Assembly (NCBI GenBank): GCA_001804815.1 | Contig: MHBI01000006.1 | Span: 1 to 43,136, forward strand | Source: Lentisphaerae bacterium GWF2_50_93 | Lineage (GTDB): Bacteria; Verrucomicrobiota; Lentisphaeria; Victivallales; GWF2-50-93 | Length of the DNA stretch: 43,136 nt | Reading direction: 5' to 3' | Shown here: piece by piece, positions 1-7,676 of the stretch | How positions within the stretch are numbered: the first letter of the stretch is position 1 | How the letters are laid out: each line of letters begins with the position of its first letter | Notes under the pieces: model-generated | What the model saw: only the letters and a program-made list of their open reading frames with translations | Database searches by the model: none | What the model was told of the DNA's origin: nothing | Translations under genes and position numbers: made by a program

Positions 1-161
1 CAAAGTCAGGCCGAAGCGCCTGACGTAAAGATGCAAAGACAGAAGAACCGGAGAACATGACGTGGACAGTACTGGAATATGCGTATAGTAGTCAGCCCTT
101 TAGGGTGTACCAAGAATTGAAATCCAAGAATGGTACAGGCTAAAGCCCGTACCTACTTAAA
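1..161. other. Unassigned stretch upstream of first terminator; REP-like and possible RNA structure
   Basis: No gene can be assigned. Frame 1 is open from the window edge to a TGA at 58-60 and could be the last 19 codons of a truncated gene. An ATG at 57-59 overlaps that stop (ATGA) and opens 28 codons to 143, with CCGGAG just upstream; neither peptide is recognisable. Bases 5-24 form a hairpin, GTCAGGC/GCCTGAC, around CGAAGC. It is followed by GACGTAAAG, which differs by one base from the GACGCAAAG core of c-di-GMP-I riboswitches. From 86 on the DNA is repeat-like (AGTAGTC followed by AGCCCTTTAGGGT). Confidence 0.25.
130..160 (+). repeat. Dispersed repeat, GGCTAAAGCC family, copy A
   Basis: This 31-base unit carries the palindromic core GGCTAAAGCC and ends in CCTACTTAA. 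It matches 27 of 31 positions with 35585-35615 and closely matches the reverse strand of 35540-35582. A related hairpin lies at 299-316. The copies are in intergenic DNA next to terminators, which is typical of REP-like elements. Confidence 0.7.
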
Positions 162-190
162 ATGCCGGAAAGAAATTTCCGGCATTTTTA
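162..190 (+). terminator. Rho-independent terminator
   Basis: A perfect 10-base stem, ATGCCGGAAA/TTTCCGGCAT, closes a GAAA tetraloop and runs directly into TTTTTAT. It would end a transcript coming from left of the window. Confidence 0.85.
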
Positions 191-200
191 TTTCCCTGCC

Positions 201-234
201 TTGACATTAGTTTTTAACAATGCATAATATGCAT
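201..234 (+). promoter_or_regulatory. Promoter and operator-like palindrome of the IclR gene
   Basis: TTGACA (201-206) and TAATAT (225-230) are separated by 18 bases. The -10 box lies inside an inverted repeat, ATGCATA-A-TATGCAT (220-234), a plausible binding site for the IclR-type protein encoded just downstream. Autoregulation is inferred from position; IclR family members often control their own promoters. Confidence 0.55.
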
Positions 235-263
235 AGTTAAAGAAGTAGAGCGGTTTTTACTTG

Positions 264-316
264 TCCTGAGCCTGTCGAAGGAAACCACCAACTGGACTGT
301 CGGGTTAAAACCCGAC
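264..316. repeat. Dispersed palindromic repeats upstream of IclR gene
   Basis: The stretch contains TCCTGAGCCTGTCGAAGGA, a short sequence I recognise as dispersed in many bacterial genomes. A hairpin, GTCGGGTT/AACCCGAC, follows at 299-316 with a two-base loop. It resembles the GGCTAAAGCC repeats at 130-160 and 35540-35615 and is likewise followed by a GTACTT-type sequence. It would lie in the 5' leader of the IclR transcript. Confidence 0.5.
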
Positions 317-337
317 GTACTTATAAGGAAGCATGCC

Positions 338-1069
338 ATGGCGATCGATGGAATACAGTCAGTGGACAGGAGCCTTGAGATACTCAGGATTATCACCGAG
401 AGAAAGAGTGTCACTGCCACGGAGATAGCCGGAATACTCGGGATACACCAGAGCTCAGCGTCCAGACACCTTAAATCCCTTTATGACGCCGGGTATGTCA
501 GAAAGCCCGACTTCCACAGCTTCGCGCCTGATTATGGCATCCTTCTCTTTGCCGGTACGGCGATGAAGGCATTTCCGCTTGTCGAGTACTCTGCTGAGAT
601 TTGTTCGGAAATAAACAGGAAATATGGGTTTGGCGCCGCAGTTGCGGTCCTTATCAGGAAACGTCTTGTATATCTCGCCTGGATTTCGCCTGATGACAGG
701 AGAGCGTTCCATATTGTAGATGAAACTGATTTTCCTGTCTTCAAATCCTCGATGGGCCTGCTGCTCTCGTATATGGATGACAGGAAAGATCTAAAAAGAA
801 GGCTGCTTGATGACAAGCATATGGAAGAGGCGGAAGGAAAGAAGCTTTTTGAGCTTGTAGATGCACAGATGGACGACAGGGAATTCCTTTATCTGAAAAA
901 TTTCCATGTCAATAAATTCAACGCCGCCATCGGTTTTGAAGTGCCAGATGAACCGAGAAGAGCCGCACTTGCCATATTCAGCAAGGACAAGCTGATAAAT
1001 GTGGAAGAGGCGGAAAAGATACTGAAAGAAGAAATATCAAGAATAATTTTTTGCGATGCAAAAAATTAA
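338..1069 (+). CDS. IclR-family transcriptional regulator
   Basis: A 243-residue protein of normal IclR length. Residues about 7-65 form the winged helix-turn-helix, with ATEIAGILGIHQSSASRHLK as the recognition region. Residues about 80-240 look like the IclR effector-binding domain, which in this family binds small aromatic, organic-acid or sugar-acid ligands. The start is supported by AAGGAAG at 325-331. The gene is 35 bases upstream of an FAD-dependent oxidoreductase on the same strand, so the regulator probably controls that enzyme in response to its substrate. The ligand cannot be read from the sequence. Confidence 0.88.
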   Translation: MAIDGIQSVDRSLEILRIITERKSVTATEIAGILGIHQSSASRHLKSLYDAGYVRKPDFHSFAPDYGILLFAGTAMKAFPLVEYSAEICSEINRKYGFGAAVAVLIRKRLVYLAWISPDDRRAFHIVDETDFPVFKSSMGLLLSYMDDRKDLKRRLLDDKHMEEAEGKKLFELVDAQMDDREFLYLKNFHVNKFNAAIGFEVPDEPRRAALAIFSKDKLINVEEAEKILKEEISRIIFCDAKN

Positions 1070-1104
1070 ACAGGAAGTAAAAATAAAAAATACAGGAGGA
1101 TAAG

Positions 1105-2448
1105 ATGAAAAAGGTGAAGTACATGGAACAGCAGCTGCCGGTGACATATGATGTCGACGTGCTCGTTGTAGGGGGAGGACCGGCCGGGATCGGAGCCGCG
1201 CTTGCCGCCGCCAGGAACGGGATGAAGACCCTGGTGATCGAACAGTTCAACTGCTTCGGCGGAGTCGCCGGGGCAGGCGGACATGGACATATCTCGAAAT
1301 ATGACGAGCAGGGGACTGGCAGAAGGATTGTCGGAGGCGTAGCCTACGAAGTTGCCACAGAGCTGGTGAAGCAGAATTTCGGGCACATGAACTCGCACGG
1401 CGTCTGGTTCGAAGTCGAAGGTCTGAAGCTGATCCTCGAACAGATGTTCGAGAAGGCCGGAGTCCAGTTCCTCTATCACACCTTCTTCTGTGATACGATC
1501 GTCGAGGACGGTGCGGCCACGTGTGCTGTGATCCAGAACAAGACTGGACGCCAGATCGTCAAGGCCAAAAGAATAATCGACTGTACTGGAGACGGCGATG
1601 TCGCCTTCAAGGCGGGCTGCAAGTATGAAGTCGGCAGAAAGAAGGACAGCAAATGCCAGCCTGTGACCCTCATGTTCACGATCGGCGGAGTCGACTGGCC
1701 TGCAGTTGAAAAATGGAGGAAGGACTACGCGATGACCAGTGTCTGGGAGGAGGCGCAGAGGAACGGCGACATGCGTCCGTTCCAGAAGACTGTCATGGGA
1801 TTCTGGTGGACTCCCACCCGTCCGGACCAGGTCGGAGTGAACTTCACGCACATCATATATATTGATTCGACAAAGGCCGAGGATCTGACCGCCGCCACAG
1901 TTGAAGGGCGCAAGCAGGCGTTTGAATGCATACCCGTGTTCAGGAAATATGTAAAAGGCATGGAAAACTGCTACATGGTCTCCACTCCGAACACGGTAGG
2001 CATCAGGGAATCCAGGCGCATCATGGGCGACTATGTCCTGACAGAGGAAGATGTGAAGGAGCAGCGCGAGTTCGACGACAACATCTGCTACGGATCGTTC
2101 TTCGTTGACATCCATTGCATTGACGGTGCAGGAATGGACCATACGGTATGGCGTCCTGGCAAGGGATTCAAATACCACATTCCATACCGGGTGCTGCTGC
2201 CGCTTGGGATCGATAATCTGATGACCGCCGGGCGCTGCGTGAGCTGTACGCATGTCGCCCTTGGTTCAATAAGGGTAATGGTTCCCTGCATCGGAATGGG
2301 TGAAGCAGCTGGAACGGCTGCGGCTATGTCCATCAAGCAGAAAATAACCCCTCGCGAGATCGATATAAAGAAATTGCAGGCGCAGCTCAGGAAACAGGAT
2401 TGCATCATAAGTGAAAAGGATATCAAGGATCCCGAAAAGAAGAAATAA
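1105..2448 (+). CDS. FAD-dependent oxidoreductase
   Basis: A 447-residue protein with an N-terminal Rossmann dinucleotide motif, VVGGGPAGIGAALAAARNG (residues about 18-36), then an acidic VIEQFNCFGG stretch typical of FAD binding. A second FAD contact, IIDCTGDGDVAFKAG, lies near residue 155, and a C-terminal GIGMGEAAGTAAAM-like segment closes the FAD fold. It resembles the FAD_oxidored group common in planctomycete and lentisphaerote carbohydrate loci, whose substrates are mostly unknown. A strong ribosome site, AGGAGG, precedes the ATG. No signal peptide is evident, so it is probably cytoplasmic. It forms a two-gene unit with the IclR gene and ends at the terminator at 2473. Confidence 0.82.
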   Translation: MKKVKYMEQQLPVTYDVDVLVVGGGPAGIGAALAAARNGMKTLVIEQFNCFGGVAGAGGHGHISKYDEQGTGRRIVGGVAYEVATELVKQNFGHMNSHGVWFEVEGLKLILEQMFEKAGVQFLYHTFFCDTIVEDGAATCAVIQNKTGRQIVKAKRIIDCTGDGDVAFKAGCKYEVGRKKDSKCQPVTLMFTIGGVDWPAVEKWRKDYAMTSVWEEAQRNGDMRPFQKTVMGFWWTPTRPDQVGVNFTHIIYIDSTKAEDLTAATVEGRKQAFECIPVFRKYVKGMENCYMVSTPNTVGIRESRRIMGDYVLTEEDVKEQREFDDNICYGSFFVDIHCIDGAGMDHTVWRPGKGFKYHIPYRVLLPLGIDNLMTAGRCVSCTHVALGSIRVMVPCIGMGEAAGTAAAMSIKQKITPREIDIKKLQAQLRKQDCIISEKDIKDPEKKK

Positions 2449-2470
2449 GTTTTAAAGATTTAAGAAATAG

Positions 2471-2502
2471 AAAAACGGCGGACAAGCCTGTCCGCCGTTT
2501 CC
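2471..2502. terminator. Bidirectional terminator between convergent genes
   Basis: A perfect 12-base stem (2473-2484 with 2489-2500, core CGGCGGACA/TGTCCGCCG) with loop AGCC sits between the FAD-oxidoreductase gene (+) and the last gene of the long minus-strand run. The minus-strand transcript continues into TTTTTCTATTTCT, so the U-rich tail favours minus-strand termination. Confidence 0.8.
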
Positions 2503-2506
2503 ATTT

Positions 2507-3196
2507 TCAGTTGGTCGGAGTATATGAGACATACGTGGTGCTTTGCACGTGTCCATCGCAGTATAGAATCGAACAGCTGCCATAGTGTCTAGTGGTCCAG
2601 GCCTCATTGCCTTCGTGACGGACCATGTGCGGATAGTCGATCCCTGTTTTTGAACTGGAGGTGCTGAACCAGTTCTGGCAGTCTGCGACAAGCGGCCAGT
2701 AGGCAGGATTGCTTATCCGGTCAGCCCTCAGGCTTACTCCTCCATGCTGCGGATATGTGATTGTCGGAGCGAACACGCATACCAGCCTGTAGTTCATCCC
2801 ATAGCCAGGACCCCAGTTCACCGGGGCCGGATATGACTCACAGCGGAATATTGACAGGTAAAGGTTTGCCGTGGAATAAGTTTTATTCGAATATGCCCAT
2901 GGATACAGCGTCTGGTACCAGTAGGCTCCATTGGTCATGTCCTTGTATCTGAGCGGAGGAAGGCCACCGTCATGGTCGCCTGCATAGCTGGTGAAGCATA
3001 TTGACTGCTGACGCAGGTTGTTGAAGCATGTCATCTGCTTTGCGAGGTCACGTGCCCTTCCCAGTGCGGGGAGAAGAAGTGCGAACAATATTGCGATGAT
3101 CGCAATCACCACGAGAAGCTCGATTAGTGTAAATATATTTTTTCTTTTCGAATTCGAAAAGAAAAAAATCTCCTGATGCGGCATGAAAATAGGCAT
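2507..3196 (-). CDS. Pilin-like protein with H-X9-DG box (1)
   Basis: A 229-residue protein and the last gene of the long minus-strand run. It has a class III prepilin-type leader, [16 protein letters not shown] (about residues 22-37), followed by the usual [14 protein letters not shown] helix. Near the C-terminus [12 protein letters not shown] is an exact H-X9-DG box. The residue before the presumed cleavage site is Ile, not the canonical Gly. The leader is long (21 residues), and its codons contain a 30-base perfect palindrome (3138-3167). The start has GAGG upstream. It begins 3 bases after the GH5 stop and so is translationally linked to it. Export and membrane anchoring by the hydrophobic helix are expected; the specific role is unknown. 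Confidence 0.85.
   Translation of the reverse strand: MPIFMPHQEIFFFSNSKRKNIFTLIELLVVIAIIAILFALLLPALGRARDLAKQMTCFNNLRQQSICFTSYAGDHDGGLPPLRYKDMTNGAYWYQTLYPWAYSNKTYSTANLYLSIFRCESYPAPVNWGPGYGMNYRLVCVFAPTITYPQHGGVSLRADRISNPAYWPLVADCQNWFSTSSSKTGIDYPHMVRHEGNEAWTTRHYGSCSILYCDGHVQSTTYVSYTPTN
3138..3167. repeat. 30-base perfect palindrome inside a pilin-like leader
   Basis: Six Ts, CTTTTCGAA and their exact reverse complement form an uninterrupted 30-base palindrome centred on AATT. It lies in the codons just upstream of the prepilin motif. A near-copy with a six-base loop occurs at the same place in the pilin-like gene at 11451-12062. Confidence 0.8.
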
Positions 3197-3199
3197 AAG

Positions 3200-5107
3200 C
3201 TACCTCATCTTCTTCATGTCGAACTGCTTCCCTGACAATGCTTCCTTGACGTAGGCGCCCCAGTAGGGTGAGGGAGTGTACTGCCAGTCGAGGATCGCCC
3301 TCGGTCCGCAGCCAGGATGGAAGCTGAATCCGGTCCAGTTCAGCTTGTGCTTCTGTATGAAGCCGATCATGTCCGGAGCCCAGATGGCGGGATCTTCGGT
3401 GCCCTGTTTCTGCCACGGCATCGGTTCAGGCTGGCAGCCGACCTCGCCAATGAAGAGGGGATGTTTTTCTGCGGCGATCAAGGTCTTTCCAGCCCAGTCG
3501 CTCTTCCATGGGTAGACATGGCTTGAATACATTATGCCGTTTCCACCCTTGTCATCGAGTGCGAATCCATTCATGATGCCCGAAAGATCATAACCCCAGT
3601 CAAGTCCTCCGGCTATGATTATGTTCCTGGCCCCTGTGGAACGTACGGCATCAACAAGCGCCTGGTGTCCTACTGATATGGATTCCTTCTGCTTCTCATT
3701 GTTTTCCGCCGCGTTGACGTCGTTGGACTTTGCGGCCTTGGTATCACCGCCATTGCGCCATATCTCCCATGAGATCCCGTGTGGCTCGTTGAAAAGTTCG
3801 AAGAGGACGGTGGGATTGTCCTTGTATCTGGCTGCTGCGTCCTTCCAGAATTCAGCATCCGCATCTGTAGGGAACCCGAAACGATGCAGGTCAAGGACCA
3901 GGTATGCCCCGCGCTTTGCACAGGTGTCTATCGCAGAATCAATTATCTTCCTGTAGGCATCGCCTCCGTCCTTCTGCCCGTCCTCCCTCCCGAACCAGAA
4001 GCTTCCCTTCATAGGCAGGCGTATGCAGTTAGATTTCCACTGGTCTATGGCGATTGAGATTGACTGTATGATATTGTCACCGGCGGCGGACCACTCGAGG
4101 CTGTCCACGCAGACCCCCTGCAGCCATATCTCCGTGCCGCCTGCGGTCTTCAGCCTGTTCCCGGCGACCTTGAGTTCCTCGGCGGATTTCATGGCTGGGA
4201 GCACCAGGCAGAACGTGGAGAGGTTCAGCTTGTCCATTAGCTTCACAGGTGTGTATGCATTGAGGAGTCCGGGCTTGTCGGCGGTCAACACAGCGTCGAG
4301 ATCCGTGGCTGAATCAATTGCAGGAGTCGATACGAAGCGGCGGAGCTGGACGGTAGACGAGATTGAAAATGCGCCGTCGTCGCCGGCCTGTGCGTCGGCT
4401 ATCCTCGAATACTTGCTTGAAAGGGCGACCTTGGCGGTGGAAACAGCCTTGCCAGATGCGTCCTGCACTTTTCCGGAGACGGTGAAGGATATCGGCGGGG
4501 GAAGCTTTATCTCCTCCTGCGACAGGGCGATGTCGTCGACAAGCAGGGAATGCTTCTGCTTTGCCCTGGCCGATGGTATGAGCACAATCTCGTCGACGTT
4601 GAATTCGGCCAGATCGAGAACCTTGTCGCCGGACTTGAACTGGCTGAACGGTATGTCGTATTTCACCCATGACTCCTGGACCCTCAATGGAACTGCGAAG
4701 CTTCCCTTCCCCTTTGATCTCAGCTCGACCTTCACGTTGAAGGGGATGTCGCCCTTCAACCTTATGCTCAGATGCCCGCCTGCGTAGTTCTTCCAAGGCT
4801 CCTTTCCCATTGCATATTTTGTCTCAATCCCGGCTCCGAGATAGGATTTGCCCCCGCCGCATGTGAAAGTGATATCGAGGGCCCCGCTGGATTTCTCCGC
4901 ACCGGCTTTCGCCGTTGAAAGATCTATCTCGGCCTCGTTCTTGAAAGTCCACCAGCCCTGCGTGTCCTTCTCGAAACTATATAGGATCTTTGAATTCGCA
5001 TCGGGATTGGCCTTCTTTGCGGGAGCCTCCTGGCAGAATGATGCGGAAGAGCATAAGAGAATGGAAAGGCATAGTGCGGACAGTTTCAAATTTCCAGATC
5101 TTAACAT
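3200..5107 (-). CDS. Secreted glycoside hydrolase family 5 enzyme with N-terminal accessory domains
   Basis: A 635-residue protein. Residues 1-25 are a signal peptide (LSALCLSILLCSSASFCQ). Residues about 40-200 form a beta-sandwich carbohydrate-binding-like domain (SFEKDTQGWWTF to SLLVDDIAL). Residues about 206-300 look like a carboxypeptidase-regulatory/Ig-like domain (VSGKVQDASGKAVSTAKVAL). Residues about 310-630 are the GH5 barrel. The general acid/base is E441 in FELFNEPH and the nucleophile is E555 in LFIGEVGC, so the retaining active site is intact. GH5 enzymes cleave beta-glucans, mannans or related polymers; substrate is not determinable here. AGGAG precedes the ATG. It is about 50% alike by eye in its catalytic part to the GH5 at 7677-9395, with the same C-terminal LSGKQF..KKMR. 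Confidence 0.88.
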   Translation of the reverse strand: MLRSGNLKLSALCLSILLCSSASFCQEAPAKKANPDANSKILYSFEKDTQGWWTFKNEAEIDLSTAKAGAEKSSGALDITFTCGGGKSYLGAGIETKYAMGKEPWKNYAGGHLSIRLKGDIPFNVKVELRSKGKGSFAVPLRVQESWVKYDIPFSQFKSGDKVLDLAEFNVDEIVLIPSARAKQKHSLLVDDIALSQEEIKLPPPISFTVSGKVQDASGKAVSTAKVALSSKYSRIADAQAGDDGAFSISSTVQLRRFVSTPAIDSATDLDAVLTADKPGLLNAYTPVKLMDKLNLSTFCLVLPAMKSAEELKVAGNRLKTAGGTEIWLQGVCVDSLEWSAAGDNIIQSISIAIDQWKSNCIRLPMKGSFWFGREDGQKDGGDAYRKIIDSAIDTCAKRGAYLVLDLHRFGFPTDADAEFWKDAAARYKDNPTVLFELFNEPHGISWEIWRNGGDTKAAKSNDVNAAENNEKQKESISVGHQALVDAVRSTGARNIIIAGGLDWGYDLSGIMNGFALDDKGGNGIMYSSHVYPWKSDWAGKTLIAAEKHPLFIGEVGCQPEPMPWQKQGTEDPAIWAPDMIGFIQKHKLNWTGFSFHPGCGPRAILDWQYTPSPYWGAYVKEALSGKQFDMKKMR

Positions 5108-5165
5108 GTTGATCTCCTGGTGTTATATGGAATTCTTAAAATTAAATTCATGGCAAATTGCTGGG

Positions 5166-5969
5166 TTATGGCAGGTTGAAGTTGTCCATCGTATAGGGGG
5201 ACGAGGACAAATAGGTTAAGTTTGCCAGGGCTTCCTCCCTTGTATAGAACATTGCGTGCCCGTCAGCAAAATGAATTACTCCTCCTCTATTGGAGTTGTG
5301 TCGGAAGAGATCCATGGACTGCTCTGTCCCATTCTTGGTTCCCAGCGCTGTCCCGAGATTTTTCACCTGTCCTTTTCCGATGGAGGATGAATAATAATAG
5401 GCGTCCGTCACCTGCACCTTGACCGATGGATTGGGAATCTTGAAGAAAGGGCGGGGGAATGATGTTTTATTATTAAGATCGGTATTGCTTGTCCCATTGA
5501 CAAAATATCTTGATTCCGCGTAGCCGTTCATGGAGGGATAATCGTACTGGTAGTTCGTCTTCTTGTCCTCGCACTCCCAGACTGTGCCCCTGATTTTGCC
5601 CTTCTGGATCACGTAAAGGAAGTCGGTGCCTGTCATCTCCCCCCATTCGGGTTTGTTCAGATAAACACCGAGTGAATGGTACATCATGTAGTCCTTGGTG
5701 AAACACCATGGGCTAACTCCTATCGTCCCTGGAGTATGGGAGGCATAGGCGTCCACAGGAGGAAGATAGTCGTTCCAGTCGCCGAGATAACCATGAAAAG
5801 CAGTTCCTATCTGCTTGAGATTGCTTATACATAGGGTGGTCTTCGCAGTTTCCTTGGCCTTCTTCAAGGCCGGCAGCAGCAGTGCCGCGAGAATTGCGAT
5901 GATCGCAATGACCACGAGAAGCTCGATTAGGGTGAAAAGACAGCGCATGTTGTTCTTGTTCCTGGGCAT
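5166..5969 (-). CDS. Pilin-like protein with H-X11-DG variant box (2)
   Basis: A 267-residue protein. The start at 5969 is chosen because AAGGAGGAGG lies 11 bases upstream; a longer upstream reading would overlap the preceding gene. The sequence reads [11 protein letters not shown] and then [16 protein letters not shown], with Leu at -1. C-terminal [14 protein letters not shown] keeps the His and the DG but spaces them by 11 residues instead of 9. It lies 55 bases after the preceding pilin-like gene and 58 bases before the GH5 gene at 5107. The mature part is about 220 residues with several aromatic and Gly/Asn-rich segments, as expected for an extracellular pilin-fold domain. Confidence 0.85.
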   Translation of the reverse strand: MPRNKNNMRCLFTLIELLVVIAIIAILAALLLPALKKAKETAKTTLCISNLKQIGTAFHGYLGDWNDYLPPVDAYASHTPGTIGVSPWCFTKDYMMYHSLGVYLNKPEWGEMTGTDFLYVIQKGKIRGTVWECEDKKTNYQYDYPSMNGYAESRYFVNGTSNTDLNNKTSFPRPFFKIPNPSVKVQVTDAYYYSSSIGKGQVKNLGTALGTKNGTEQSMDLFRHNSNRGGVIHFADGHAMFYTREEALANLTYLSSSPYTMDNFNLP

Positions 5970-6024
5970 ATTTGAAAAATCCTCCTCCTTATCTCTTCGC
6001 ATTATGAAATGAATTTCCGTCTGC

Positions 6025-6879
6025 TTACGGCAGAGTAAAATCATTTCCGATGCTGTTCTTGACGTCCGTCGCCGTATAGTGCGTGGCATGGGCATCGGCG
6101 AAGAGCACGTTGGTTCCTTTCATATGCCTGTATAGTTCAAACGCACTTGTTCCTGGGACGGCAGTCCTCGCGCTTGCAGGGGTGCCCAGGTGCCAGTCGT
6201 TGCTTTCGGAGACATGGACTGCCTTGTCTGGCTTGTAGATCCTCGCAATTTGACGGGGGCCTGCCCAGGTCCTGTTAGCGTCATTCCCCCAGCCTATGGT
6301 GCCAATAAGATAGAGGGACTCGCCATAAATATCGCCCCACGGACACGTGTCCTCCTTTGAGTTGGGACATCCCCATATTGTCTTGTAAAGGCCGTACTTG
6401 TTCTTGCATTTCCCCCAATATTCGGCCAGTTTGATACGGGTGGAATCCTCCGCTTCGGTATTGTTGCATGCCGGAGGGTTGATACCACCCCATTGCCAGT
6501 TGAGAGTGGAAGTATAGGGTCCGATGCAGTTCCACATCCCATAGACACCTGATGTTGTCTGTGGATTGTTAACTCCTTTATATCCTTGATTAAGAGGCGG
6601 CAGATATGAATTCCAGTCGCCGACATATAACATGAATCCGGCGCCAACCTGTTTAAGGTTGCTCGTGCAGAGTATGCTTTTGGCGGACTCCTTCGCCCTC
6701 TGCAGTGCCGGCAGCAGGAGGGCCGCTAGAATCGCGATGATCGCAATCACGACCAGAAGTTCGATCAGGGTGAAAGACCGGTACTGGATGCAGGATTCTG
6801 GATCCTGGATTTTATTTTTCCTTCCAGGATATCCGGAATCTTGCATCTTGAATCCAGCATCCGTATCTGCTTTATTCAT
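6025..6879 (-). CDS. Pilin-like protein, H-X9-DA variant box (3)
   Basis: A 284-residue protein. The start at 6879 is preceded by GAGGTGAGG, which lies within the end of the upstream gene (gap 4 bases). The N-terminal extension before FTLIELL is unusually long (about 35 residues, ending QYRS). Its DNA is built of GGATTC/GGATCC-type repeats. The box reads [12 protein letters not shown], with Ala in place of Gly. The C-terminal 70 residues ([18 protein letters not shown] and onward) closely match the pilin-like protein at 9420-10262, so the two are recent paralogues. Middle of three consecutive pilin-like genes. Confidence 0.85.
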   Translation of the reverse strand: MNKADTDAGFKMQDSGYPGRKNKIQDPESCIQYRSFTLIELLVVIAIIAILAALLLPALQRAKESAKSILCTSNLKQVGAGFMLYVGDWNSYLPPLNQGYKGVNNPQTTSGVYGMWNCIGPYTSTLNWQWGGINPPACNNTEAEDSTRIKLAEYWGKCKNKYGLYKTIWGCPNSKEDTCPWGDIYGESLYLIGTIGWGNDANRTWAGPRQIARIYKPDKAVHVSESNDWHLGTPASARTAVPGTSAFELYRHMKGTNVLFADAHATHYTATDVKNSIGNDFTLP

Positions 6880-6883
6880 TGCC

Positions 6884-7603
6884 TCACCTCTGTTTCCAGA
6901 CATTGTTGTTGAGATTGACATCCCCGTACAGGTCTTCCTGTTTCATGGATCCGGCATGCCCATCGTAGAACGCGACATTGGATGATCGGCTGTGCCGGTA
7001 TGCCGTGCGCTTGCACCCGTCTGCAGCATCATTCGGATGGCCGCCGTACTCGCCGTATGAGGCATATCTGGAGGGATCAACTGTGCCTGTATGGGCTTCA
7101 ATGGAAATGTGGTCAAGGAACAGCACCCTGGTGCTGTCCTTGCCGGGAAGCGACATGATATCCTTGCGGCGGACATAGTATGTCGGATGCATGCTGAAGG
7201 TGTTTATCCCCCAGCTTGCAGGCGCCAGGAAGTAGCCCGGCTGCGTCGGATGTTCCGGAGGCTTCGAAGAAGGACAGAGCATTCCCTGGGGCCAATAGCC
7301 GTGCGACCAGTTGCCTCCGGTTTGATAGGCCTTGACCCCCCCCAGCAAATCCAGGAACATAGGATTGCCGAACATGCATTTCGACCAGCCCCAATTCCCG
7401 GGAGGAACACAGAAGTCAGCGCTGTCGTCCGCATACATCTGATTGGCGAGCCCCATCTGCTTGAGGGTGTTGAGGCAGGAGATGCTTTTTGCAGTTTCCT
7501 TTGCGTTTTTCAACGCGGGCAGCAGCATTGCCGCGAGAATTGCGATGATCGCAATCACGACCAGCAGCTCGATCAGTGTGAATTTATTTCCTGTCCTATT
7601 CAT
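6884..7603 (-). CDS. Pilin-like protein with H-X9-DG box (4)
   Basis: A 239-residue protein with a short leader MNRTGNK directly before [16 protein letters not shown] (Lys at -1). The helix continues [18 protein letters not shown]-terminal [12 protein letters not shown] is an exact H-X9-DG box followed by His. GGGGCAGGA precedes the ATG. It is the first of three pilin-like genes in a row, 73 bases downstream of the GH5 gene at 7677-9395, the largest gap in the run. The mature domain contains four cysteines (for example CLNTLKQ and GMLCPSS), which could form disulfides outside the cytoplasm. Confidence 0.85.
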   Translation of the reverse strand: MNRTGNKFTLIELLVVIAIIAILAAMLLPALKNAKETAKSISCLNTLKQMGLANQMYADDSADFCVPPGNWGWSKCMFGNPMFLDLLGGVKAYQTGGNWSHGYWPQGMLCPSSKPPEHPTQPGYFLAPASWGINTFSMHPTYYVRRKDIMSLPGKDSTRVLFLDHISIEAHTGTVDPSRYASYGEYGGHPNDAADGCKRTAYRHSRSSNVAFYDGHAGSMKQEDLYGDVNLNNNVWKQR

Positions 7604-7676
7604 TCCTGCCCCTTCGGATCATGTCATTATTCTACCACAAAGCCGATGATAAATATATAGAGTTGACATAAATAGC

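Noticed and set aside
3138..3167. Intrinsic terminator
   Set aside because: The palindrome lies inside codons of a well-supported gene and the downstream DNA is clearly coding, so termination there would be self-defeating unless regulated.
6002..6095. Longer N-terminus for the pilin-like gene 5166-5969
   Set aside because: The extra codons overlap the preceding gene and lack a ribosome site, whereas AAGGAGGAGG lies at the right distance from 5969.
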